Below, in pieces: positions 35,917 through 44,484 of a stretch of 56,915 nt of DNA; position 1 is the first letter of the stretch, and each line of letters starts with the position of its first letter. Source of the DNA: Akkermansiaceae bacterium UBA2381 (lineage in GTDB: Bacteria > Verrucomicrobiota > Verrucomicrobiia > Verrucomicrobiales > DEV007). The position numbers were made by a program, and so were the translations under genes. The notes beneath the pieces are model-generated. The model was not told the origin of the DNA. It worked only from the letters and a program-made list of their open reading frames with translations, and searched no databases. Where the stretch lies: contig DDSV01000003.1 of NCBI GenBank assembly GCA_002344215.1, positions 146,265 to 203,179 of the forward strand. The letters run 5' to 3'.

Positions 35917-37404
35917 ATGAATCTCGGGGATGTAATTGATTCGATTTATGTGAAAACCCTCTCGGGTTCGCTCGACGCTGAGGTGACCGGCGTGTATTAC
36001 GACTCTCGTCAGGTGAAGCCGGGCGGAGTGTTCTGCGCGCTCAAGGGTGGGGGATCCGACGGACACCATTTTCTTGATTCGGCAATCGAAAACGGCGCAA
36101 TCGCCGTCATCTCGGAACTTCCCAATCCTCTCACCCATGCGGTGGCATGGGTTCAAGTGGATGATGCCCGCGCCGCCATGGCTGTTGCCGCCTCGAATCT
36201 TGAAGGTTGGCCAAGCCGGTCGTTTCCTGTGGTCGGAGTGACGGGAACGAATGGCAAAACGACAACTGCCTATCTGATCCACCACCTCTTCCAGTCAATT
36301 CTTCACCGTGCCGGATTGATCGGGACGATTCAGTACTCGACCGGAGATAAGGTGTTCGATGCACCGCACACCACGCCTGAGGCGCCCGACCTGCAGCGCT
36401 TGTTTCGTGAGATGGTGGAGTCCGACTGCCGGGCGGTGGTCATGGAGGTTTCCTCCCACGGGCTGGCGCAGAAGCGTGTTGCCGGTGTGAGTTTCAACGC
36501 GGCCATTTTCACCAATTTGACTCAGGATCATCTCGACTTCCATCACACGATGGAGTCGTACTTCGCCTCGAAACGGATCCTCTTCGAGCAGATGGATACC
36601 GACGGGGGGAAAGAGGGGGTTGCGATCATCAACGTCGATGACGTTTTCGGTGATCGTCTCAACAAGACCACTTTCCGGAAGTTGAAGAAACTGACTTACG
36701 GCCGTTCCGTTGGTGCCGATTTTCAGGCCGGGGACATCCGTTCCGATTTCAACGGAACCCAGTTCAAACTCAATTTCAAAGACCGCCAGTTTCTGGTCCG
36801 GATTCCCCTGATCGGATCATTCAATGTTTACAATGCTGTCGCAGCGATAGCCGCCGGGTATGCTGTCGGTCTCAATCTCCGTGAGGTCATCTCAAAGATG
36901 GCGGATGCTCCCCAGGTTCCGGGGCGCCTCGAGGCGGTCGGTGGGCGCCAGATCAACTACCGTGTTTTTGTGGACTACGCCCACACCCCCGATGCCCTCA
37001 TCAATGTGCTGTCCACTCTCCGTGCGCTTGATCCGGCGAGGATTATCACCGTCTTCGGCTGCGGTGGGGATCGGGATGTCACCAAGCGCGCGCCCATGGC
37101 GGCCGCGGCCGAGTCAGGCAGTGATCTTTGCATTCTAACGTCGGATAATCCGCGGACCGAAGATCCCCGACAGATTCTTCAGGATGCCGCCAAAGGGTTC
37201 CTGGGTTCAGGGTTCGAGGTGGTGGAAGACAGGCGTGTCGCCATCAAAAGGGCAATCAGTCTCGCCGGTGAGCGGGATATTGTTTTGATCGCAGGAAAGG
37301 GTCACGAAACCTACCAGGAGATCAATCGGGTGAGACATGATTTCGACGACCGCCGCATCGCCGCCGGGTTTATTAACGAAAGGGCGGAAGGGGGATTCCA
37401 GTGA
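35917..37404 (+). CDS. murE: UDP-MurNAc-tripeptide synthetase (meso-DAP adding)
   Basis: Mur ligase that adds meso-diaminopimelate to UDP-MurNAc-L-Ala-D-Glu in the cytoplasm. It is 495 aa from ATG 35917. Signatures are VTGVYYDSRQVKPGGVFCAL, the ATP loop GVTGTNGKTTTAYL, NLTQDHLDFHHTME, and the C-terminal SDNPRTEDP. The DNPR motif marks ligases that use meso-DAP rather than lysine, so the organism probably has DAP-type peptidoglycan. Longer in-frame starts run back into ftsI and are unlikely. The last four bases overlap the GTG of murF (GTGA arrangement), which indicates translational coupling. Confidence 0.95.
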   Translation: MNLGDVIDSIYVKTLSGSLDAEVTGVYYDSRQVKPGGVFCALKGGGSDGHHFLDSAIENGAIAVISELPNPLTHAVAWVQVDDARAAMAVAASNLEGWPSRSFPVVGVTGTNGKTTTAYLIHHLFQSILHRAGLIGTIQYSTGDKVFDAPHTTPEAPDLQRLFREMVESDCRAVVMEVSSHGLAQKRVAGVSFNAAIFTNLTQDHLDFHHTMESYFASKRILFEQMDTDGGKEGVAIINVDDVFGDRLNKTTFRKLKKLTYGRSVGADFQAGDIRSDFNGTQFKLNFKDRQFLVRIPLIGSFNVYNAVAAIAAGYAVGLNLREVISKMADAPQVPGRLEAVGGRQINYRVFVDYAHTPDALINVLSTLRALDPARIITVFGCGGDRDVTKRAPMAAAAESGSDLCILTSDNPRTEDPRQILQDAAKGFLGSGFEVVEDRRVAIKRAISLAGERDIVLIAGKGHETYQEINRVRHDFDDRRIAAGFINERAEGGFQ

Positions 37405-38768
37405 GAACGGTTTCGCTCGCGACGGTGGCTGAGTGGACCGGAGGTGCCCTGCTCCAGGGTGTCCCGTCCATGCAAGTCACGTCGATGACGACAGACTCCC
37501 GCGCGGTAAAGCCGGGCGACCTTTTTGTGGCTTTGAAAGGGGAGCGCCTTGATGCCCATCGGTTTCTCTCCGAGGTGGCGGCTGCCGGAGCTGCCGCGGT
37601 CGTGGTCAGTTCCCTGCCGGCTGGAACGGAAGCCTTCGAGTGCGGAGTCATTCGCGTTCGGGACACCCTGAAGGCGCTCCAGGATCTTGCCTACCGGCAC
37701 CGTAAGGTCTCCGATGATCTTTTTGTCGTCGGGATCACCGGGAGCAATGGCAAAACTTCGACGAAAGATTTTCTCAGTGCGGTGCTCTCAGCGGGCGGGC
37801 AGGTAAACCGGACGGCCGGCAATCTGAATAACCATATCGGACTCCCCCTCACGATCCTCTCAGGCTCCGAAGGGGATCGTTTCGGCGTTTGGGAGATGGG
37901 GATGAACCATCCCGGTGAGATCGAAGTGCTCGCTGAGATCGCCCGGCCTGATGCGGCGGTGATCACAAACATCGGTCGGGCCCACATCGAATACATGGGC
38001 ACACGCGAGGCGATCGCCGCCGAAAAGAGTCAGCTACCGGCTTCGGTTCCCGCTTCCGGATACTGCGTCATGCCGGCTGCCGACGAGTTTTATGATTTTG
38101 TCGCGAATTCGGTGCGATGCGAAATGATTCCCGTGGGGATTGAAAGCGGCATCGTTCGGGCGGAATCACTTCGTGCCGGAGCTGATGGACGGATGCTGTT
38201 CAACCTCGTTTCAGAGTATGGAGAGGCCTCGTCCGTGGCACTTCCGGTTCGCGGTGAGCACATGGTCGTCAATGCGCTGCTAGCTGCCGCCGTGGGACTT
38301 CGTCAGGGTATCGCGTCGACTGCGGTCGCTGCGGCGCTTTCGGGTGTTCAATTGACACTTGGCCGCCTTCAAGAGCGAAACGTGAATGGCATCGCCTTTC
38401 TTGACGATAGTTACAACGCCAATCCGGATTCGATGTTTGCCGCCCTGCGCACGCTTCGCGCCGCGGAAGTTACGGGACGGCGCGTAGCCGTGCTCGGATT
38501 CATGGGGGAACTCGGGGCTCACGAGGAAGCGGAGCACCTGCTTCTCGGAGAGCGCGTGGCCGAGCAGGGAGTGGATGCGTTGATCACCGTCGGGGAACGC
38601 GCTGCTAAAATCAACGGGACGGCAGCCGCTCTAACCGAAAACCATAATTTCGACACCCACGAGGCCGCGGCGGCCTTTCTCCGCCGCTATCTCGCTCCCG
38701 GGGACCTTGTCCTCGTTAAAGGAAGTCGCTCCGCCGGAATGGAGCGTGTCATTACCTCTCTCAGTTGA
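37401..38768 (+). CDS. murF: UDP-MurNAc-pentapeptide synthetase
   Basis: Adds D-Ala-D-Ala to the UDP-MurNAc tripeptide, the last cytoplasmic peptide step before MraY. It is 455 aa, starting with GTG that overlaps the murE stop. Signatures: TTDSRAVKPGDLFVALKGERLD, the ATP loop GITGSNGKTSTKDFL, EMGMNHPGEIEVLAEI, and DDSYNANPDSMFAAL followed by GFMGELGAHEE. Length and order are typical. The mraY start lies 9 bp after the stop. Confidence 0.95.
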   Translation: MRTVSLATVAEWTGGALLQGVPSMQVTSMTTDSRAVKPGDLFVALKGERLDAHRFLSEVAAAGAAAVVVSSLPAGTEAFECGVIRVRDTLKALQDLAYRHRKVSDDLFVVGITGSNGKTSTKDFLSAVLSAGGQVNRTAGNLNNHIGLPLTILSGSEGDRFGVWEMGMNHPGEIEVLAEIARPDAAVITNIGRAHIEYMGTREAIAAEKSQLPASVPASGYCVMPAADEFYDFVANSVRCEMIPVGIESGIVRAESLRAGADGRMLFNLVSEYGEASSVALPVRGEHMVVNALLAAAVGLRQGIASTAVAAALSGVQLTLGRLQERNVNGIAFLDDSYNANPDSMFAALRTLRAAEVTGRRVAVLGFMGELGAHEEAEHLLLGERVAEQGVDALITVGERAAKINGTAAALTENHNFDTHEAAAAFLRRYLAPGDLVLVKGSRSAGMERVITSLS

Positions 38769-38777
38769 CCACCTGCC

Positions 38778-39890
38778 ATGTTGTATTATCTCCATCTCCT
38801 CAAGGACCATTCAGATTTCTTCGAGATTCTGAACATCTTCCAGTATCAGACCTTCCGCGCGGCGGGGGCAGCCCTGACGGCTTTTCTTGTTTCCGTTCTT
38901 CTGGGAAACAAGGTTATTCTCAAGCTCACCTCGCTCAAGGTAGGGCAGCCGATCAGGACCAAAGAGGAAGTGCACCGTCTTGCTGAACTTCACGGAATCA
39001 AGACGGGCACACCAACGATGGGAGGCATCCTCATTGTCGGGACGGTTCTCTTCTCCGTGCTTCTCTGGGCAAGGATTTCGAATCCCTTTATTCAGACGCT
39101 TATCTTCGTCACGATCACGATGGGGTTGCTCGGTTTTGTGGATGATTACCGCAAGGTGATGAAGAAAAATTCGGTCGGTGTGCGGGGAAAAGCGAAGCTG
39201 CTGGTTCAATTCGCCGTTGCCCTCATTGCCATCGGCTATCTTTATCTCCTTCCCGAGACCTCGGCCTACATCCGCCAGCTTTTTATCCCTTCGGTCAAAT
39301 TTCCCATCTTTGCCGACATGGGGGTCTTGACCCTGGTGCTTCTTCCTCTTGTCATTGTGGGAGCCTCGAACGCGGTAAACCTGACCGATGGTCTCGATGG
39401 ACTTGCTTCAGGCTGCACGGTGACGACCGGTCTTGCCTATGCGGCGCTCACTTACGTCGCGGGACATCAGGTGATTGCGAAAGAGTATCTTTTCGTTCCC
39501 TTTCACCCCTCTGCCGGGGAAGTGTCCATCTTTTGCGCCGCTCTCGTCGGTTCGGCGCTCGGCTTCCTCTGGTTCAACTGCCATCCCGCGAGAGTTTTCA
39601 TGGGGGACACCGGTTCGCTCTCAATCGGGGGCATGCTCGGCATGATCGCGATCTGTTGTAAACAGGAACTCCTCCTCATTGTCGTCGGCTTCGTCTTCGT
39701 GATGGAGGCGATGTCGGTGATCCTCCAGGTGGCGAGTTTCAAACTTACTGGACGACGGATCTTCAAGATGTCGCCGATTCATCATCACTTTGAGCTCCTC
39801 GGATGGGAGGAAAGCAAAGTCATCAACCGCTTTTGGATCATCTCCATCATCTCCGCCATGCTCGGGTTGATGACCTTGAAAATTCGCTAG
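38778..39890 (+). CDS. mraY: Phospho-N-acetylmuramoyl-pentapeptide transferase
   Basis: Integral membrane enzyme that transfers phospho-MurNAc-pentapeptide to undecaprenyl phosphate, forming lipid I. The 370-aa product has about ten hydrophobic segments. Family motifs are present: GTPTMGGIL, GFVDDYRKVM with the paired acidic residues, NAVNLTDGLDGLASG, and FMGDTGSLSIGG and PIHHHFELLGWEE near the end. The gene begins 9 bp after murF and ends one base before the murD start. The length is normal. Confidence 0.96.
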   Translation: MLYYLHLLKDHSDFFEILNIFQYQTFRAAGAALTAFLVSVLLGNKVILKLTSLKVGQPIRTKEEVHRLAELHGIKTGTPTMGGILIVGTVLFSVLLWARISNPFIQTLIFVTITMGLLGFVDDYRKVMKKNSVGVRGKAKLLVQFAVALIAIGYLYLLPETSAYIRQLFIPSVKFPIFADMGVLTLVLLPLVIVGASNAVNLTDGLDGLASGCTVTTGLAYAALTYVAGHQVIAKEYLFVPFHPSAGEVSIFCAALVGSALGFLWFNCHPARVFMGDTGSLSIGGMLGMIAICCKQELLLIVVGFVFVMEAMSVILQVASFKLTGRRIFKMSPIHHHFELLGWEESKVINRFWIISIISAMLGLMTLKIR

Positions 39891-39891
39891 A

Positions 39892-41208
39892 ATGGAACTG
39901 CAGGGCAAACACGTGGCGATTCTGGGTGCGGGCGGGAGCGGTTACGCCGCCGCCGCGCTTGCCTTGTCACGTGGTGCGTCGGTCAAGGTGTTCGACAGCG
40001 GGGCACCCGCGAAGCTGTCCGCCGCCGTCGCACGGTTTTCCGATCTGGGCGCACCGCTGACCTGCGGAGAGGAGGCACTCATCCCTCCTCATCACTTTGA
40101 TCTGACCGTGATCAGTCCCGGTATCGACACGGTATGGCCGATCGCAGTCGCGTTTGCGGCGGAGTCTGATGAACTCGTTGGAGAGATTGAGTTCGCCTAC
40201 CGTCTGGGTAAGGCACCTGTCATCGCCATTACCGGAACCAACGGAAAGACCACTACCACGTCTCTCGTCACCGCAATGCTCAATGGTTGCGGGCTGCGTG
40301 CCGTCGCCGCCGGCAATATCGGACTGGCCTACAGCGAAGTCGTTCTCTCCGGTCGCGAGTATGACTGGATTGTGTTGGAGGTGAGTTCCTTTCAACTGGA
40401 AACCGTCTCAAGCTTTTCTCCGGAGGTAGCCGTCTGGATGAACTTCGCTCCGGATCACATGGACCGCTATCGCTCTGTGGATGACTACTTTGCGGCCAAG
40501 TTCCGGATTTTCGAAAACCTCTCTCCCGATGCACTTTCGATCTGCAAATTTGAGTGTGAATTAGATCTTCCGGGACCATCGGTGACTTTTTCCGCATTCA
40601 ATCAGGGTGCCGATCTCGGTTACGCGGACGGGGTAATCCGGCACTGGAAGTCGGATCGCCAGTTTCCATTTTCAACTGGTTCACTTCAGGGCAAACACAA
40701 TGCCGAAAACGTCATGGTGGCGCTCGCAGTTGCCGATCGCCTTGGGCTCGCCTGGGAGCAGGTGACGGATTCGATCCTTTCCTTCGAGGCGCCCCCGCAT
40801 CGTTGTGAAAAAGTGGCGACGGTAGACGGGGTGACCTACCTGAATGATTCGAAGTCGACCAACCTCCATTCACTTGAGAGTGCACTTTCCGGTCAGGATG
40901 AACCTGTCATTCTTATTGCCGGCGGGAAGAACAAGGGGCTGGATTTCCTCGAGTTGCGTGAGGTCGCCGGAAGGATGGCGCGGGAGGTTGTCTGCATCGG
41001 GGAGATCGCCCGTGACATCGCCTCAGCGTGGGAGGGCGTCACCACCTGCCACTTTGCCTCCGACGTTAACGAGTCCGTGCAAATCGCGAGTCGGTTGGCC
41101 CGGCCCGGCGAAAAGGTCCTTTTTTCACCCGGGACCTCGAGCTTCGACATGTTCACCGGATATGAAGCCCGTGGTGAAGCTTTCCGGAGCGCGGTGAGGG
41201 CGCTGTGA
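39892..41208 (+). CDS. murD: UDP-MurNAc-L-alanine:D-glutamate ligase
   Basis: Cytoplasmic Mur ligase that adds D-glutamate to UDP-MurNAc-L-Ala. It is 438 aa. An N-terminal Rossmann motif (VAILGAGGSGYAAAALA) binds UDP, followed by the ATP loop AITGTNGKTTTTSLV, WMNFAPDHMDRY, and a C-terminal part with NDSKSTNLHSLESAL, AGGKNKGLDF and FSPGTSSFDMF. The start lies one base after the mraY stop (TAG-A-ATG), so the two are cotranslated. It is followed 42 bp later by a LysM protein rather than directly by ftsW. Confidence 0.95.
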   Translation: MELQGKHVAILGAGGSGYAAAALALSRGASVKVFDSGAPAKLSAAVARFSDLGAPLTCGEEALIPPHHFDLTVISPGIDTVWPIAVAFAAESDELVGEIEFAYRLGKAPVIAITGTNGKTTTTSLVTAMLNGCGLRAVAAGNIGLAYSEVVLSGREYDWIVLEVSSFQLETVSSFSPEVAVWMNFAPDHMDRYRSVDDYFAAKFRIFENLSPDALSICKFECELDLPGPSVTFSAFNQGADLGYADGVIRHWKSDRQFPFSTGSLQGKHNAENVMVALAVADRLGLAWEQVTDSILSFEAPPHRCEKVATVDGVTYLNDSKSTNLHSLESALSGQDEPVILIAGGKNKGLDFLELREVAGRMAREVVCIGEIARDIASAWEGVTTCHFASDVNESVQIASRLARPGEKVLFSPGTSSFDMFTGYEARGEAFRSAVRAL

Positions 41209-41250
41209 CGCCGTGATGAAATGATTTTCCGACAACAACCAACGACAACT

Positions 41251-42057
41251 ATGAGCAACAAAAGAAGAAATCGCAGAACAGCAAAGGGCATCAGGCATGG
41301 TGTGATGGGCAAGGCGCGCGCTCAGATGAAGCTCGCAGCCAACCTGACCGAAGAACAGGACTGGTATCTCGATACTCCGGACGTGAGGCTGACCCGGATT
41401 TTTACCGTCGTGTTGCTCCTTCACCTCGTGGCGGTCGGCGGAATTCTTGCTTTCAAGATGGTGGACAAGGCATCTGAGACAAGCGCCATCAAGATCAGTT
41501 CCGCCCATCGTGCTCCTGAAACGGCGGTGCAGGACTCGAAAGTGACTGCGACTGAAGTGAAGGCGGTTGCTCCACCGGTGTCCCCACAGACCGAGGCCCC
41601 TGCGATCCATGCTCCGGCTGCTCCTTTGCGCCCGGACCCGGCAAAGGGTGATCAGTATAAAGTTCAGGCAGGAGACAACCTCACGGACATCGCCAGTAAT
41701 CTTGGCGTCTCTGCCGCCGCACTCCGCCAGAAAAACTCCATTATCTCGGACAACGAGCTCTACCCCGGTCGCTGGTTGACCATCCCCGGGAAAAATGAAG
41801 TGCAGGCTGCTCCTGCTCCGACCGCGCCGGCTCCGGTAGTGGCAAAAGAGAAGGCTGCGGTTTCTGCACCGGCTCCGGCCGCCCAGGCTTCCGCACCGAC
41901 GGTAGGAAGCCAGTATGAAGTGAAGCCTGGAGATACCGCATGGGCGATCTCGAGGAAGTTCAATGTTTCCTACAATCAGTTGATGAAAGTGAACGGCATC
42001 GCCAATGCAGCGACGCTTCAAATCGGTCAGAAACTGCGCATTCCAAAATCCAACTAA
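41251..42057 (+). CDS. Membrane-anchored protein with two LysM domains
   Basis: A 268-aa protein with a strongly basic N-terminus (MSNKRRNRRTAKGIRHG), one transmembrane helix (about residues 51-73), an Ala/Pro-rich spacer and two LysM repeats. The first begins QYKVQAGDNLTDIASNLGV, and the second, at the C-terminus, begins QYEVKPGDTAWAISRKFNV. LysM binds the GlcNAc-containing glycan of peptidoglycan. Its insertion between murD and ftsW suggests a role in anchoring or guiding septal wall synthesis, which is inference. ATG 41251 is preferred over ATG 41221, which would add ten residues before the basic segment. No catalytic domain is present. Confidence 0.85.
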   Translation: MSNKRRNRRTAKGIRHGVMGKARAQMKLAANLTEEQDWYLDTPDVRLTRIFTVVLLLHLVAVGGILAFKMVDKASETSAIKISSAHRAPETAVQDSKVTATEVKAVAPPVSPQTEAPAIHAPAAPLRPDPAKGDQYKVQAGDNLTDIASNLGVSAAALRQKNSIISDNELYPGRWLTIPGKNEVQAAPAPTAPAPVVAKEKAAVSAPAPAAQASAPTVGSQYEVKPGDTAWAISRKFNVSYNQLMKVNGIANAATLQIGQKLRIPKSN

Positions 42058-42101
42058 GATTCGGGAGCGCTACGATTCCTTCTTTCGACACCTCTTCAGC
42101 A

Positions 42102-43247
42102 ATGCACCGCAAAAGCCTCATCCTGCTCCTCTCTTCAGTCTCCTTCCTTATCATTGTGGGACTGGTGATGTTGATCAGTACCTCGATCTTCAGTGCCCAT
42201 GCGTCAGCCAGTGACGGCTATCGCGAGGTGAAGCGACAGGGTATCTCGATTCTGCTCGGAGTGGGTGTTTGCTGGGGCGCTGCTGCAATGGATTACCGCT
42301 TCTGGAAACGGATGGTGTGGCCGATTTTCACGGTCACCTGTATTCTACTGCTGCTCTGCTATCTGCCGGGTATCGGAAAAGAGATCAATGGTGAACGCCG
42401 GTGGATTGGTGCCGGGTTTCTTCAGATTCAGCCGTCCGAATTGGCGAAGATTTCAGTTGTTGTCTTTCTGGCCTACTGGTTTTCCCGACACCCGGATTGT
42501 GGATCGAACTTCCTCCGTGGATTTACTTATCCGGTCGGGATCGTTGCACTTCCGCTCGGTTTGATTCTGTTCGAGGTCGATATCGGCACCACTGTTGTTT
42601 TGTCGGTGACGACTTTTCTTTTGCTCTATATCGCGGGGACAGATTGGAAATACCTCACGGGAATGACCCTGACCGGATTTGCCGGTTTCCTTGGGATGTT
42701 GAGCTACGCCCCTGACCGGATGACCCGGGTCATGGCCTTCCTCGATCCGGAGAAGTACCGTTTGGGCGCCGGGTTTCAGCAGTGGATCTCGCTCATGGCG
42801 ATCGGTTCGGGTGGAATGACCGGAAGGGGAGTGGGAGAGGGACGCCTCAAAATGCTCTACATGCCCTTTGCTCATACCGATTTCATCTTCTCGATGATCG
42901 GTGAGGAAATGGGCCTGATCACCACGATCCTGGTGGTCCTCGCCTTTATCACCATCGCCGTTTCCGGATTTTATATCGCGTTTCACGCGCCTGATCGTTT
43001 CGGCACTCTCATGGCTGTCGGCCTGGTCGGATTCATTTGTTTTCAGGCCTTTGTCAACATCGCGGTGACCACTTCCATTCTGCCAAACAAAGGGATAACA
43101 CTTCCCTTTGTCAGCTATGGCGGCTCATCGCTTGTGATGGGGCTTCTAGCGGTCGGGATCCTGATTAATATCTTCAGGCAGGGACGGGGAGAAGAAGGAG
43201 AGGCCCGCGAGTGGTTCAAACGGAAACGGGTCACTCCGAGACTCTAG
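42102..43247 (+). CDS. ftsW: Septal peptidoglycan glycosyltransferase FtsW
   Basis: SEDS-family membrane glycosyltransferase that polymerises lipid II at the septum together with FtsI. The 381-aa product has about ten membrane helices. Signatures are INGERRWIGAGFLQIQPSEL, KYRLGAGFQQWISLMAIGSG, HTDFIFSMIGEEMG and LPFVSYGGSSLVMGL. RodA belongs to the same family, but the dcw context favours FtsW. ATG 42102 is chosen over in-frame starts that overlap the LysM gene. This is the last recognisable dcw gene: murG, murC and ftsQ-A-Z do not follow. Confidence 0.93.
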   Translation: MHRKSLILLLSSVSFLIIVGLVMLISTSIFSAHASASDGYREVKRQGISILLGVGVCWGAAAMDYRFWKRMVWPIFTVTCILLLLCYLPGIGKEINGERRWIGAGFLQIQPSELAKISVVVFLAYWFSRHPDCGSNFLRGFTYPVGIVALPLGLILFEVDIGTTVVLSVTTFLLLYIAGTDWKYLTGMTLTGFAGFLGMLSYAPDRMTRVMAFLDPEKYRLGAGFQQWISLMAIGSGGMTGRGVGEGRLKMLYMPFAHTDFIFSMIGEEMGLITTILVVLAFITIAVSGFYIAFHAPDRFGTLMAVGLVGFICFQAFVNIAVTTSILPNKGITLPFVSYGGSSLVMGLLAVGILINIFRQGRGEEGEAREWFKRKRVTPRL

Positions 43248-43333
43248 CGGATTTCCGGATCCGGGGGATGCGGATCACGCAATTCCGACGACTTCCCGAT
43301 TTACGCCGCTACGGCGAGCGGTCAAAGTCGGGT

Positions 43334-44458
43334 ATGAAGATTTTTGTTCTGCTCCTCTCCGCGTTCTTCTCTCCGGTGCTGTCAATCAAGGCCGGGGAGT
43401 CGCTCGTCTATTTCGGCACCTACACTCGTGGTGCCGAGTCGAAGGGCATCTATGTCTCAAATTTCAATGATGAAACGGGCGGGCTCCCGGACCCGGTATT
43501 GGCGGTCGCGGCGGATAATCCCTCCTTCCTGACCCTTGCGCCTTCCGGGCAGACCCTTTACGCGGTTTCTGAGATTTCAGGTGAAGGGGGAGCGGGATTG
43601 GTGAGTGCCTATCGAGTCCTGGACGGGGGTAAACTTGAGTTGATCAATCAACAGTCTTCGGGTGGCGCCGGTCCCTGTTACGTTAGTGTCAGTCCGGATG
43701 GAAAGGTGCTGGCTCTGGCAAATTACGGTGGTGGCAGTGTCGCGAGTTACCGGATCACTGACACGGGCGCCTTGTCGGAGACGGCCAGTTTCATTCAGCA
43801 CACCGGAAGCAGCGTGAACGCAAAGCGTCAGGCGGGACCCCATGCCCATTCCATCAATTTTTCATCTGACAGCCGTTTTGCCTACGCGGCTGATCTGGGT
43901 GTCGACCGGGTCTTCATTTATTCGGTCGATCCTTCGACGGGTAAACTGGCTTTGGCCGGCGAAACGAAGGTCGACCCGGGCTCAGGTCCCCGGCACTTCT
44001 CGTTCCGGCCGGACGGGAAGTTTGCCTACCTGATCAATGAAATGACCCTCAAAATGACGGTCTTCGCGGTGGATCGCGATTCGGGAGCGTTGACGGCGAT
44101 TCAATCACTCAGCACCCTTCCTGAGGGGGCCGAAGCGGAAGGATCCACCGCTGAAGTGGTATGTCATCCCTCGGGAAAATTTCTTTACGGTTCGAATCGG
44201 GGACATGACTCCATCGTGGTGTATGCGATCGATGCGGAGACGGGAAAGCTGGAATATCTCGAAAACGAATCGATTCGGGGGAAAACGCCGCGAAACTTTG
44301 TCGTTTCGCCCTGCGGAAAATGGCTTCTGGCGGCGGGTCAGCAGTCGGGGAATGTCACCGTGTTTGAGGTTGATCAGGAGACGGGGGAACTCACCTTCAG
44401 TGGAACGGAGATCAAAGTGGCGGCACCTGTATGCATCCGATTCCGTGTAGAAAAATGA
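43334..44458 (+). CDS. Lactonase-family beta-propeller protein, exported
   Basis: A 374-aa member of the lactonase/6-phosphogluconolactonase (YbhE-type) seven-bladed propeller family. A signal peptide (MKIFVLLLSAFFSPVLSIKAG) indicates export, unlike the cytosolic sugar-phosphate enzyme of E. coli, so the substrate is probably an extracytoplasmic lactone or other ligand. Repeated blades show signatures such as VYFGTYTRGAESKGIYV, FLTLAPSGQTLYAV, SVSPDGKVLALANYGGG and GPRHFSFRPDGKFAYLINE. ATG 43334 is preferred over in-frame starts that run into ftsW. The following M81 gene begins 26 bp after its stop, and both may be in one catabolic operon. Confidence 0.85.
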   Translation: MKIFVLLLSAFFSPVLSIKAGESLVYFGTYTRGAESKGIYVSNFNDETGGLPDPVLAVAADNPSFLTLAPSGQTLYAVSEISGEGGAGLVSAYRVLDGGKLELINQQSSGGAGPCYVSVSPDGKVLALANYGGGSVASYRITDTGALSETASFIQHTGSSVNAKRQAGPHAHSINFSSDSRFAYAADLGVDRVFIYSVDPSTGKLALAGETKVDPGSGPRHFSFRPDGKFAYLINEMTLKMTVFAVDRDSGALTAIQSLSTLPEGAEAEGSTAEVVCHPSGKFLYGSNRGHDSIVVYAIDAETGKLEYLENESIRGKTPRNFVVSPCGKWLLAAGQQSGNVTVFEVDQETGELTFSGTEIKVAAPVCIRFRVEK

Positions 44459-44484
44459 CACAACGTATTGATAGGGAATAAGTA

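Noticed and set aside
43211..43333. Extended start of the lactonase-like gene
   Set aside because: It overlaps ftsW and would bury the signal peptide. ATG 43334 places the signal at the N-terminus.
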